Part shown: positions 1-6,379 of the stretch, piece by piece
How positions within the stretch are numbered: the first letter of the stretch is position 1
How the letters are laid out: every line of letters starts with the position of its first letter
Assembly: GCA_964514665.1 (NCBI GenBank)
Contig: CAZESH010000201.1
Span: forward strand, 1 to 8,165
Length of the DNA: 8,165 nt
Direction: 5' to 3'
Origin: CAZESH01 sp964514665
GTDB taxonomy: Bacteria; Bacillota; Bacilli; Paenibacillales; KCTC-25726
Translations under genes and position numbers: made by a program
Notes under the pieces: model-generated
What the model saw: only the letters and a program-made list of their open reading frames with translations
Databases searched by the model: none
What the model was told of the DNA's origin: nothing

Positions 1-229
1 GAAAATCATCAAGAAATACGCGGTGATTACCGGTATTCAAAAGGAAATCACACCGCATACGCTGAGGCATTCTTTTGCTACGCACCTGCTGGAGAACGGC
101 GCCGATCTGCGGGCCGTGCAGGAAATGCTCGGTCACGCCGACATTTCCACCACGCAAATTTATACCCATGTGACAACGGTCAGAATGAAGGAAGTATACA
201 ACCAAACGCATCCGAGGGCCAAAATGTAG
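1..229 (+). CDS. xerD: Tyrosine recombinase XerD, C-terminal fragment (5' end outside window)
   Basis: The reading frame is open from base 2 and encodes the last 76 or so residues of a tyrosine recombinase. With its partner XerC, XerD resolves chromosome dimers at the dif site. The visible part is the end of the catalytic domain: the His-x-x-Arg box (HTLRHSFATHLL), then LGHADISTTQIYTHV, which carries the second catalytic His and the nucleophilic Tyr. The ending, with RMKEVYNQTHPRA, is typical of XerD from bacilli, where xerD commonly precedes deoB and a purine nucleoside phosphorylase. The GTG at 23 is internal and is not the start. XerC or another Xer-type integrase is the only realistic alternative, and the tail and neighbours favour XerD. 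The fragment ends intact at TAG 227-229. Confidence 0.93.
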   Translation, partial: KIIKKYAVITGIQKEITPHTLRHSFATHLLENGADLRAVQEMLGHADISTTQIYTHVTTVRMKEVYNQTHPRAKM

Positions 230-274
230 CCAGTGCACAGGCGAACGGTCTGTACGGACATGCACAAACCCGAC

Positions 275-311
275 AAGGCTCTTACTTTTTCTTCGCGGTA
301 GGAGTCTTTTT
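275..311 (+). terminator. Intrinsic terminator after xerD
   Basis: The left arm AAGGCTCTTAC (275-285) pairs along its whole 11 bases with the right arm GTAGGAGTCTT (298-308), using two G-U pairs. The loop is 12 nt (286-297). The right arm runs into a T tract at 307-311. It lies 45 bases after the xerD stop and just before the deoB promoter candidate, so deoB is probably transcribed separately from xerD. Confidence 0.72.
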
Positions 312-338
312 GCAGTCGCCAGTCCGTCGTGAGATAAT
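310..338 (+). promoter_or_regulatory. Candidate sigma-A promoter for the deoB operon
   Basis: TTGCAG (310-315, 3 of 6 to the -35 consensus) is followed after 17 bases by GATAAT (333-338, 5 of 6 to the -10 consensus). Initiation near 345 would give a leader of about 27 nt before deoB. The -35 is weak and overlaps the last bases of the terminator T tract. I saw no CcpA (cre) or DeoR-type operator here. Confidence 0.42.
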
Positions 339-371
339 GAAAAGGTTGTTGAAAAGAAAGGATGAGAAGCG

Positions 372-1544
372 ATGGAATTTCGCAGGATATGCGTCATAGT
401 GCTTGACAGCGCAGGGATTGGAGAGCTTCCGGATGCAGGCAGGTTCGGTGACAACGGCGCGGACACTTGGGGGCATATAGCCGCAAGGGTGGAAGGCTTT
501 CAGGTACCCAACATGCAAAAGCTGGGACTCGGCAACATCGCCTCTTTGCCTGCCGTACCTCCAGTCGATCGTCCTCTGGCAAGCTTCGGCAAAATGGCAG
601 AGGTATCTGTGGGCAAGGATACGATGACCGGTCATTGGGAGCTGATGGGGCTGAAGGTGGAAATCCCTTTTCAGACGTATCCGCACGGTTTTCCGGCCAA
701 GCTGCTGCAGGCTTTTGAGCAGCAAACGGGGCGCCGGGTGATCGGAAACAAAGCGGCCTCCGGCACAGACATCGTTGCAGAGCTGGGCGAGGAACAGATG
801 AAAACCGGAGCCTGGATTGTATATACATCGGCGGACAGCGTATTTCAAATTGCCGCCCACGAAAAAGTCATTCCGCTTGATGAGCTGTATCAAGCCTGCA
901 AAATAGCAAGAAGGCTCACATTGGCGGACGAATTTGCCGTCGGCCGGGTCATTGCCCGTCCGTATATCGGCGAACCCGGACAATTTACCCGCACAGCGAA
1001 TCGCCATGACTACGCTGTAAAGCCGCCGCAGCCCACGGTCATGAATCAGCTCAAGGATGCCGGATTGGACTGCATCGCCATAGGCAAAATCAATGATATT
1101 TTTTCCGGCGAAGGCGTCACGGCGGCTTATCCGACGAAGAGCAATCAAGACGGTGTGGAGCGCACCATAGCGGTGATGTCTGAAGCGTTCAGCGGACTCG
1201 CTTTTACCAATCTGGTAGATTTCGATTCCCTCTACGGACACCGCAGAAACCCGCAGGGCTATGCACAGGCGCTGATGGACTTCGATGCGATGCTTCCCGG
1301 GATTATGGACAAAATCGGGGAAGATGATTTGCTGATTTTAACCGCCGATCACGGCAACGATCCGTATTACGGCGGTACGGACCATACCCGCGAATACGTC
1401 CCGGTTCTTGCCTGGAATCCCCTGTTGAGCGGCAAACCGCTGGGTGTCAGGAGCACCTTCGCCGATTTGGCGGCGACGATCGCGAACAATTTTGCATTGC
1501 CGGGAACGGAAAACGGGGTCAGTTTTTTGCATCAATTGATTTGA
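372..1544 (+). CDS. deoB: Phosphopentomutase DeoB
   Basis: This cytoplasmic enzyme interconverts ribose-1-phosphate and ribose-5-phosphate, and the deoxyribose pair, linking nucleoside phosphorolysis to the pentose phosphate pathway. The 390 residues match the usual length of about 394. It belongs to the alkaline-phosphatase-like metalloenzymes with two Mn ions. Visible ligands are D12 in LDSAGIG, D285 and H290 in DFDSLYGH, D326 and H327 in TADHGND, and H338 in GGTDHTREY. T84 in GKDTMTGHWE is the phosphorylated threonine, and D155 in TSADSVFQI corresponds to another metal ligand. These sit one residue before the positions I recall for the Bacillus cereus enzyme. The ATG at 372 has AAAGGATG upstream. 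It lies 42 bases before the first PNP, whose sugar phosphate product it would use. Confidence 0.97.
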   Translation: MEFRRICVIVLDSAGIGELPDAGRFGDNGADTWGHIAARVEGFQVPNMQKLGLGNIASLPAVPPVDRPLASFGKMAEVSVGKDTMTGHWELMGLKVEIPFQTYPHGFPAKLLQAFEQQTGRRVIGNKAASGTDIVAELGEEQMKTGAWIVYTSADSVFQIAAHEKVIPLDELYQACKIARRLTLADEFAVGRVIARPYIGEPGQFTRTANRHDYAVKPPQPTVMNQLKDAGLDCIAIGKINDIFSGEGVTAAYPTKSNQDGVERTIAVMSEAFSGLAFTNLVDFDSLYGHRRNPQGYAQALMDFDAMLPGIMDKIGEDDLLILTADHGNDPYYGGTDHTREYVPVLAWNPLLSGKPLGVRSTFADLAATIANNFALPGTENGVSFLHQLI

Positions 1545-1586
1545 GGCATTTGTCATGAATACATAGTGAAAGGAAGATGAATTGCA

Positions 1587-2423
1587 ATGACAAGCGAACG
1601 GCAAGTATCGCAATCCGAGCGTATTGAAGAGGCCAAAGCCTATATCGCTTCCCGTTTTACCCACAAGCCGGAGATCGGCTTGATTTTGGGCTCCGGCCTG
1701 GGCGTGCTGTCCGATGCGCTGGAGCAGGCTGAAACGATATTGTACAAGGACATTCCCGGTTTTCCCGTTTCCACGGTTGAGGGGCACGCCAGCGAGCTGG
1801 TCGCGGGATTGATCGAAGGCAAGCGGGTTGTGATGCTGAAAGGGCGATTCCACTTGTATGAAGGCCATTCCGTGGACAAGATCGCCTTTCCCGTCCGCGT
1901 GCTTAAAGCGCTCGGCGTGGATACGCTGCTGGTGACGAATGCGGCAGGCGGCATCAACACCTCGTTCGATCCGGGTGATTTGATGCTGATCCGCGATCAC
2001 ATCAATTTCATGTTTCGCAATCCGCTGATCGGTCCGAACGACGAACGGATCGGTCCGCGTTTTCCCGATATGAGCTCGGCCTATGACAAGCAGCTGCGCG
2101 AGCTTGCCGGAGAAGTCGCGGACGGATTGCAGCTGAAGGTACGGGAAGGTGTTTACGTCGGCTTGCTCGGTCCCTCCTACGAAACGCCTGCCGAAATCCG
2201 CATGCTCAGAATGCTGGGAGCCGACGCCGTCGGCATGTCGACCGTGCCTGAGGTGATTACGGCAAGGCACATGGGGCTGCGGGTGTTGGGGATTTCCTGC
2301 ATCAGTAACATGGTGGCGGGCATTCTCGATCAACCGCTGTCCCACCAAGAGGTGATGGACACGGCAGAGAAGGTGAAGGGCGATTTTATCAGACTGGTGC
2401 AAGGGATCATTGCACGGATATAA
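1587..2423 (+). CDS. pupG: Purine nucleoside phosphorylase, trimeric inosine/guanosine type
   Basis: It cleaves (deoxy)inosine and (deoxy)guanosine with phosphate to give the free base and (deoxy)ribose-1-phosphate, the DeoB substrate. Its 278 residues fit the trimeric PNP family. Visible sites are GSGLG with S36 and GRFHLYEG with R87 and H89 (phosphate), VTNAAGG at 117-122, GPSYETPAE with Y198 and E199, GMSTVPE with S218, and SNMVAG with N241. E199 and N241 match human Glu201 and Asn243, the pair that reads 6-oxopurines, so inosine/guanosine preference is expected. AAAGGAAG (1569-1576) lies 10 bases before the ATG at 1587. An out-of-frame ATG at 1577 is not the start. There is no terminator in the 42-base gap after deoB or the 32-base gap before the second PNP, which indicates an operon. 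The symbol follows Bacillus subtilis usage (also punA). Confidence 0.93.
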   Translation: MTSERQVSQSERIEEAKAYIASRFTHKPEIGLILGSGLGVLSDALEQAETILYKDIPGFPVSTVEGHASELVAGLIEGKRVVMLKGRFHLYEGHSVDKIAFPVRVLKALGVDTLLVTNAAGGINTSFDPGDLMLIRDHINFMFRNPLIGPNDERIGPRFPDMSSAYDKQLRELAGEVADGLQLKVREGVYVGLLGPSYETPAEIRMLRMLGADAVGMSTVPEVITARHMGLRVLGISCISNMVAGILDQPLSHQEVMDTAEKVKGDFIRLVQGIIARI

Positions 2424-2440
2424 ACCGGCATATCTTAATA

Positions 2441-2447
2441 AAAGGAG
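2441..2447 (+). promoter_or_regulatory. Ribosome binding site fixing the GTG start of the second PNP
   Basis: AAAGGAG ends 8 bases before GTG 2456. An in-frame GTG at 2447 overlaps this Shine-Dalgarno sequence and cannot be the start, so the protein is three residues shorter than the longest open frame. Confidence 0.8.
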
Positions 2448-2455
2448 TGCTTGCG

Positions 2456-3340
2456 GTGCAAGACAGCGTAAAGGATAAGGGCTATCCGGAGCAAATTGAA
2501 GCAGCGGCGGATTTCATCAAAGCGCGTTTGGGCGGACTGCGTCCCGAAATCGGACTGATTCTCGGATCGGGCTTGGGCGATCTTGCCGAACAGGTGGAGG
2601 ATCCGGTTTGGATTGATTACGCAGACATCCCGCATTTTCCCGTTTCCACCGTCGCCGGCCATGCGGGGCGGTTTGCCGCCGGTTTTTTGGAAGGGCGCCG
2701 GGTCATGGTGATGCAGGGAAGGCTTCATTATTACGAGGGCTATCCGATGCATAAAATCGTGTTTCCCGTGTATGTGATGAAACAGCTCGGCGTCAGCCGA
2801 TTGGTGATTACCAACGCCGCAGGGGGAATGAGCCGCTCGTTTAGGCCGGGAGATCTAATGTTGATCCGCGATCATATCAATTTGAATGGGGACAATCCTT
2901 TGATCAGGGCCAACGATGAGCGCTTGGGGGTACGCTTCCCCGATATGTCGCAAGCCTACGATGCGGAGTTCCGCGCGTCGGCGCATCGATTCGCCGAAGC
3001 AATCGAGGATGTGGACGGAGCTCCCCTGCGCTTGCAGGAAGGGGTATATTGCGGGATCAGCGGACCCGCCTACATGACGCCGGCAGAATTGACCATGCTG
3101 GCCAAGCTTGGCGGAGACGCCGTCGGCATGTCCACCGTCGCCGAAGTGATCGCGGCGCGGCACTGCGGTCTTCGAGTGCTGGGCATCTCCTGCATCACCG
3201 ATATGGCGATCGGAGAGGAGCTCGAACCGCTCTCGCACGAGCAGGTCGTGGCGGTCGCAGACCGCACCAAACCAAAGTTCGCCAAGCTGGTGCGGGCTTT
3301 TGTGCGTGCGCAAACAACTGCAAAGGAGAATTTGATTTGA
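2456..3340 (+). CDS. Second trimeric-type purine nucleoside phosphorylase with altered base-recognition residues
   Basis: A 294-residue paralogue of the preceding PNP, collinear with it and from the same PNP/MTAP family. The phosphate and sugar site is complete: GSGLG with S38, GRLHYYEG with R89 and H91, ITNAAGG, and GMSTVAE with S226. The base site differs. At the position of human Glu201 it has M207 (GPAYMTPAE), and at Asn243 it has D249 (CITDMAIG). Asp at the Asn243 position is also found in 5'-methylthioadenosine phosphorylases, and the human Asn243Asp variant gains activity on 6-aminopurines. I infer a shifted or wider specificity, perhaps including adenosine; this is not shown. It probably allows the operon to handle purine nucleosides that its neighbour does not. 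The GTG start is set by the ribosome binding site at 2441-2447. The stop overlaps the hisC start. Confidence 0.9.
   Translation: MQDSVKDKGYPEQIEAAADFIKARLGGLRPEIGLILGSGLGDLAEQVEDPVWIDYADIPHFPVSTVAGHAGRFAAGFLEGRRVMVMQGRLHYYEGYPMHKIVFPVYVMKQLGVSRLVITNAAGGMSRSFRPGDLMLIRDHINLNGDNPLIRANDERLGVRFPDMSQAYDAEFRASAHRFAEAIEDVDGAPLRLQEGVYCGISGPAYMTPAELTMLAKLGGDAVGMSTVAEVIAARHCGLRVLGISCITDMAIGEELEPLSHEQVVAVADRTKPKFAKLVRAFVRAQTTAKENLI
3322..3328 (+). promoter_or_regulatory. Ribosome binding site for the TTG start of hisC
   Basis: AAAGGAG lies inside the end of the second PNP gene and 8 bases before TTG 3337. The initiation codon overlaps the PNP stop as TTGA, so translation of the two genes is probably coupled. 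Confidence 0.75.
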
Positions 3341-4422
3341 GCAAATATTGGAACGAACTGACCCGTTCGCTCACCCCATACGTCCCCGGAGAGCAGCCCA
3401 AGGATCAAGCGTATATCAAACTGAATACGAATGAAAATCCGTATCCGCCCTCTCCCAGGGTTCTGGCGGCAGTAGCTGCGGCGAACAACGAATATTTAAA
3501 GCTGTATCCCGATCCGACCGGCTCGGAATTGCGCGATGCGATCGCCGCGGAAGTCGGCCTTGAGCAGGGGAATATCTTTGTAGGCAACGGTTCTGACGAA
3601 CTGCTGGCATTTTCATTCATGGCTTTTTTCGAGCGCTCACGCCCCGTTCTTTTTCCGGATATTACTTATTCCTTCTACAAGGTTTATGCCGGTCTGTTTC
3701 GGCTGCAGTGCGGCTTGATTCCGCTTGACGCTGATTTTGAGGTGCCGTTGGACCAATTCCCGGCTGCAAACGGCGGCATCGTACTGGCCAATCCCAATGC
3801 CCCCACGGGGAAACTCATTCCGTTAAAGAGCCTGCAGCAGCTGATCGCCGACAATCGCGAGCAAGTGGTCATTATCGACGAAGCGTACATTGATTTCAGC
3901 GGTGAATCGGCTGTTGCCCTCATACCCGAACATCCGAATCTGCTTGTGATCCAAACCTTGTCCAAATCCCGCTCGCTTGCCGGTTTGCGGATCGGATTTG
4001 CCTGCGGCAGCCGGGAGCTGATCGAGGGCCTTGAACGTGTCAAAAATTCCTTTAATTCCTATACGCTGGACCGGATTGCCTTGGCTGCGGGTTCGGCGGC
4101 CATCCGGGACAGGAGCTACTTTGAAGCGACCGTGCAAAAGGTGATCCGCACCAGAACGGACACTGCCGCGCAATTAAGGGCGTTGGGCTTTGCAGTAACC
4201 GATTCCAAGGCGAACTTTGTGTTCGTTTCCCATCCTTCCATTCCGGCTGTTCATCTGCAGCTGGAGCTGAAAAAACGCGGCGTGCTGGTGAGGCATTTTC
4301 AGCTCCCCAGAATCGACAATCACTTGCGGGTAAGCATCGGCACGGACGAAGAGATGGCGATATTCATCAAACAGGTGAAGGCCGTGTTGGCTACATACGT
4401 CGGGAATTCTGTTTCATTGTGA
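3337..4422 (+). CDS. hisC: Histidinol-phosphate aminotransferase HisC
   Basis: A PLP-dependent fold-type I aminotransferase of 361 residues, the normal length. It transfers an amino group from glutamate to imidazole-acetol phosphate, giving L-histidinol phosphate in histidine synthesis. In some bacilli the same enzyme also serves tyrosine and phenylalanine synthesis. Visible features are the N-terminal LTPYVPGEQP and KLNTNENPYPPSP, GNGSDE, NPNAPTG at 152-158, DEAYIDF with D181 and Y184, the PLP lysine K210 in TLSKSRSLAG, R218 in GLRIGF, and R331 in LRVSIGT. The frame stays open far upstream inside the PNP gene, but homology begins at SKYWNELTRSLTPY, matching a TTG start at 3337 with a good AAAGGAG. 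No other his gene is in view, so it is separated from any his cluster here. A related aromatic or phenylalanine aminotransferase is possible. Confidence 0.9.
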   Translation: MSKYWNELTRSLTPYVPGEQPKDQAYIKLNTNENPYPPSPRVLAAVAAANNEYLKLYPDPTGSELRDAIAAEVGLEQGNIFVGNGSDELLAFSFMAFFERSRPVLFPDITYSFYKVYAGLFRLQCGLIPLDADFEVPLDQFPAANGGIVLANPNAPTGKLIPLKSLQQLIADNREQVVIIDEAYIDFSGESAVALIPEHPNLLVIQTLSKSRSLAGLRIGFACGSRELIEGLERVKNSFNSYTLDRIALAAGSAAIRDRSYFEATVQKVIRTRTDTAAQLRALGFAVTDSKANFVFVSHPSIPAVHLQLELKKRGVLVRHFQLPRIDNHLRVSIGTDEEMAIFIKQVKAVLATYVGNSVSL

Positions 4423-4426
4423 AAAA

Positions 4427-4455
4427 TTGAGGTAAAATGAAAAAAGAAATATCAT
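4427..4455 (+). promoter_or_regulatory. Candidate sigma-A promoter between hisC and the acetyltransferase
   Basis: TTGAGG (4427-4432, 4 of 6) and TATCAT (4450-4455, 5 of 6) are separated by exactly 17 bases. Initiation would fall near 4462, inside the 12-base palindrome at 4459-4470. No terminator precedes it, so read-through from the deoB operon is also possible. Confidence 0.45.
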
Positions 4456-4458
4456 CGG

Positions 4459-4470
4459 TTTATGCATAAA
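4459..4470 (+). repeat. Perfect 12-bp palindrome TTTATGCATAAA at the expected transcription start
   Basis: TTTATGCATAAA equals its own reverse complement. Flanking CGG on the left and CCG on the right extend the symmetry if one extra T is bulged. There is no T tract after it, so it does not look like a terminator. Its place just after the -10 element suits a repressor site. I do not recognise the regulator. Confidence 0.5.
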
Positions 4471-4498
4471 TCCGGTTATCTGCTGTGGAGGTTAAAAA

Positions 4499-5077
4499 AT
4501 GCTGGAAACAGACAGACTTTATTTGCGGATCATTGACAAACGGCATGCACAGACGGTTTTTTCCTTTATCGAACGCAATAAATCTTTTCTCGAGCCCTGG
4601 GAGCCGCTCAGAAAACCCGAGTATTACACGCTGCAGTATCAGCTGCAATTATTGGCGAATGAGCGGCGCAGAGCGGAGGAGGGCTCGATGTTCAAGGTTT
4701 GGCTTTTTGCCAAGGAGTATGGCGGAGATCATGCGGTCGGGGCGATTTCCCTGAATAATATCATAAGAGGCGTCTTTCAATCGTGTCATGTGGGATATCG
4801 AATGGATCACGGACTGTTAAACCGCGGATACATGACAGAGGCGCTCGCGGCCGTGATCGATCATGCTTTCCACACGCTTAAACTGCACCGGCTGGAAGCC
4901 AATATCATGCCCAGAAATACCGCTTCGCTGAAGGTTGTTGAAAAACTGGGTTTTGTCCGTGAAGGTTTGGCCAGACAGTATTTGAAAATCAACGGCAAAT
5001 GGGAGGATCATATTCATATGGTGCTGCTGAATGAGGAAATGGCGGAAACGGATCACGAGTCCCGGCAAAACCAATAA
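4499..5077 (+). CDS. GNAT-family N-acetyltransferase, RimJ-like
   Basis: A 192-residue cytoplasmic acetyl-CoA-dependent acetyltransferase of the RimJ/RimL type. Members acetylate N-terminal amines of ribosomal proteins, and other members act on small molecules. The start MLETDRLYLR is characteristic. The acetyl-CoA region is VGYRMDHGLLNRGYMTEAL (98-116), with the pyrophosphate loop around N108-R109-G110. It is followed by HRLEANIMPRNTASLKVVEK and LGFVREG (130-156), and by the RimJ-like REGLARQYLKINGKWEDHIH near the C-terminus. TGGAGGT (4486-4492) sits 6 bases before the ATG. It heads a run of five genes with short gaps and has its own candidate promoter. The substrate cannot be read from the sequence, so I give no symbol. 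Confidence 0.88.
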   Translation: MLETDRLYLRIIDKRHAQTVFSFIERNKSFLEPWEPLRKPEYYTLQYQLQLLANERRRAEEGSMFKVWLFAKEYGGDHAVGAISLNNIIRGVFQSCHVGYRMDHGLLNRGYMTEALAAVIDHAFHTLKLHRLEANIMPRNTASLKVVEKLGFVREGLARQYLKINGKWEDHIHMVLLNEEMAETDHESRQNQ

Positions 5078-5093
5078 ATCAGGGGGAAACTTG

Positions 5094-5354
5094 ATGCTGA
5101 ATTTGAAATTGCCCAAGCAGCAGAAGGATGATTTGATCGAACGCATGCAAGACTATTTCTATAAGGAAAGGTCAGAGGAGCTGGGCGCGCTGGCGACCGA
5201 ACAGCTGCTGCTGTTTATGCTTGAACAGCTGGGTCCGATCGTTTACAACCATGCTATCGAAGATGCAAGAAAGCTGTTGGGTGAAAGAATGGCGGCGTTT
5301 GAGGACGAGCTCTACGCATTGGAAAAGCCGCTTGCCCGAACCGGGCGGGATTAG
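5094..5354 (+). CDS. DUF2164 family protein
   Basis: An 86-residue, charged, soluble helical protein. The pattern LPKQQKDDLIERMQDYF, then EELG at 28-31, LLLFMLEQLGP at 38-48, YNHAIEDA at 51-58 and a final acidic helix FEDELYALEK matches DUF2164, a family of small proteins of unknown function, as I recall it. There is no signal peptide or membrane segment. The ATG at 5094 follows AGGGGGA (5081-5087) at a good distance. The frame also runs upstream into the acetyltransferase gene, but that extension has no ribosome binding site and no family resemblance. It starts 16 bases after the acetyltransferase stop, so the two are probably co-transcribed. A role with that enzyme is possible but only suggested by position. 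Confidence 0.8.
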   Translation: MLNLKLPKQQKDDLIERMQDYFYKERSEELGALATEQLLLFMLEQLGPIVYNHAIEDARKLLGERMAAFEDELYALEKPLARTGRD

Positions 5355-5401
5355 GTTTTCACCTTCGGGCGCGTAAAACATAAGTGAAGGAGCTGACATC
5401 A

Positions 5402-5599
5402 ATGAAAAGAATATACCTGGCCGGCATAATTTTTTCGCTTTTGGCGCTTGTTGTGTTCATGGTTCTGTCAGGCATGCAGATGAATGGAAATCATCCCTAT
5501 GAAGCGCTTTGGATCACGCTGTCGATGGTTTTTTTCCTCCTGCTGTTCGTCTTCCTGGGGCTTTTCATGAAAGAAAGAGGCAAAGAGCGTAAAAAATAA
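5402..5599 (+). CDS. Small two-helix membrane protein of unknown function
   Basis: I do not recognise the family. The 65-residue product has two hydrophobic segments, about residues 4-24 and 35-56, joined by a short polar turn (MQMNGNHPYEA), with a basic tail KERGKERKK. By the positive-inside rule both ends should be cytoplasmic, forming a helical hairpin in the cell membrane. AAGGAG (5387-5392) lies 9 bases before the ATG at 5402. An in-frame GTG at 5384 precedes this site and is rejected. The gene lies 47 bases after the DUF2164 gene and 27 before the methyltransferase, in the same direction. The clear ribosome binding site and the hydrophobic pattern make a real gene likely. Confidence 0.7.
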   Translation: MKRIYLAGIIFSLLALVVFMVLSGMQMNGNHPYEALWITLSMVFFLLLFVFLGLFMKERGKERKK

Positions 5600-5626
5600 A
5601 ATATCGCAACATGGGGAGGGAATAAC

Positions 5627-6379
5627 ATGGACTCCACAGAACGATTTTCCGAGCGGGTGGAAAATTACCGCAAATACCGGCCGGGATATCCGCAACAAGC
5701 GATCGATTTTTTATATCATCAGCTTGGCTTTTCCAGCGCTTCTCGAATAGCCGATATCGGCGCAGGCACAGGGATTTTCAGCCGTTATTTGCTGCAAAGA
5801 GGCAGCGAGCTGCTGGCTATCGAGCCAAACGATGAAATGCGGGCGGCAGCGGAAGCGGCGCTGCATGGCTTTGCCCGTTTCCGCTCGCTGAAAGGCACGG
5901 CAGAGCATACCGGGCTGGAGGAGCAGTCGGTCGATTATATCGTCAGCGCCCAAGCTTTTCACTGGTTCGATTTGAACAAGGCACAGCAGGAATTCAAGCG
6001 GATTTTGAAACCGGCCGGAAAGGCGGTATTGATCTGGAACAGCCGCCAAAACGATGACGCTTTCTCGCAGGCTTACGAGGAGCTGCTGATGACATTCGGC
6101 ACGGATTATCAGCGGGTGAAGCATACGAATTTGAGCGAGCGCGAATTTGCAAGTTTTTTCAAGGACGGAAATTATACGAAACAAGTATTTCATAATGAAC
6201 AGATTTTCGATCTGGAGTCATTGACCGGCAGATTGCTGTCCTCCTCCTATACGCCGCTGCCGGACGATTCGCGCTATGACGGGATGATCCGGCATCTCGG
6301 CGAGTTGTTTGCGCAGCATCAGCGCAAGGGTGAAGTGCGGTTTCATTATCAAACGGAAGTGTATGCGGGGGAAATGTGA
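5627..6379 (+). CDS. Class I SAM-dependent methyltransferase
   Basis: A 250-residue cytoplasmic protein with a Rossmann-fold methyltransferase domain (Methyltransf_11/25 type). SAM motif I is IADIGAGTGIFS (41-52). The acidic end of strand 2 is AIEPNDEM, where E66 should bind the ribose hydroxyls. Motif II is VDYIVSAQAFHWFD (102-115) and post-II is RILKPAGKAVLIWN. The N-terminal RFSERVENYRKYRPGYP is typical of a broad family of uncharacterised small-molecule methyltransferases. The C-terminal part (about 130-250) probably shapes the acceptor site; nothing there identifies the substrate. GGGGAGGG (5613-5620) lies just before the ATG. The stop codon shares one base with the next start (TGATG), so translation of the two is likely coupled. 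Confidence 0.88.
   Translation: MDSTERFSERVENYRKYRPGYPQQAIDFLYHQLGFSSASRIADIGAGTGIFSRYLLQRGSELLAIEPNDEMRAAAEAALHGFARFRSLKGTAEHTGLEEQSVDYIVSAQAFHWFDLNKAQQEFKRILKPAGKAVLIWNSRQNDDAFSQAYEELLMTFGTDYQRVKHTNLSEREFASFFKDGNYTKQVFHNEQIFDLESLTGRLLSSSYTPLPDDSRYDGMIRHLGELFAQHQRKGEVRFHYQTEVYAGEM

Noticed and set aside
233..266. Imperfect hairpin GTGCA...TGCAC after the xerD stop
   Set aside because: Its short outer arms and large inner loop make it much weaker than the terminator at 275-311, and it has no T tract.
282..1241. Long minus-strand open frame across deoB (319 codons)
   Set aside because: It lies antisense to an unmistakable deoB, has no recognisable domain, and such antisense frames are common in genes of this composition.
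1338..2402. Long minus-strand open frame across deoB and the first PNP
   Set aside because: It covers two well-supported genes, shows no family features, and is a shadow of their codon pattern.
3049..3336. N-terminal extension of hisC inside the second PNP
   Set aside because: The frame is open, but the extension is Arg-rich nonsense in the shadow of the PNP, and HisC similarity and a ribosome binding site start at TTG 3337.
5332..5400. Small hairpins near the DUF2164 stop (GCCCG/CGGGC at 5334-5346, and CCTTC/GAAGG over the next ribosome binding site)
   Set aside because: Stems of five bases without a T tract are expected by chance and give no firm sign of attenuation or sequestration.
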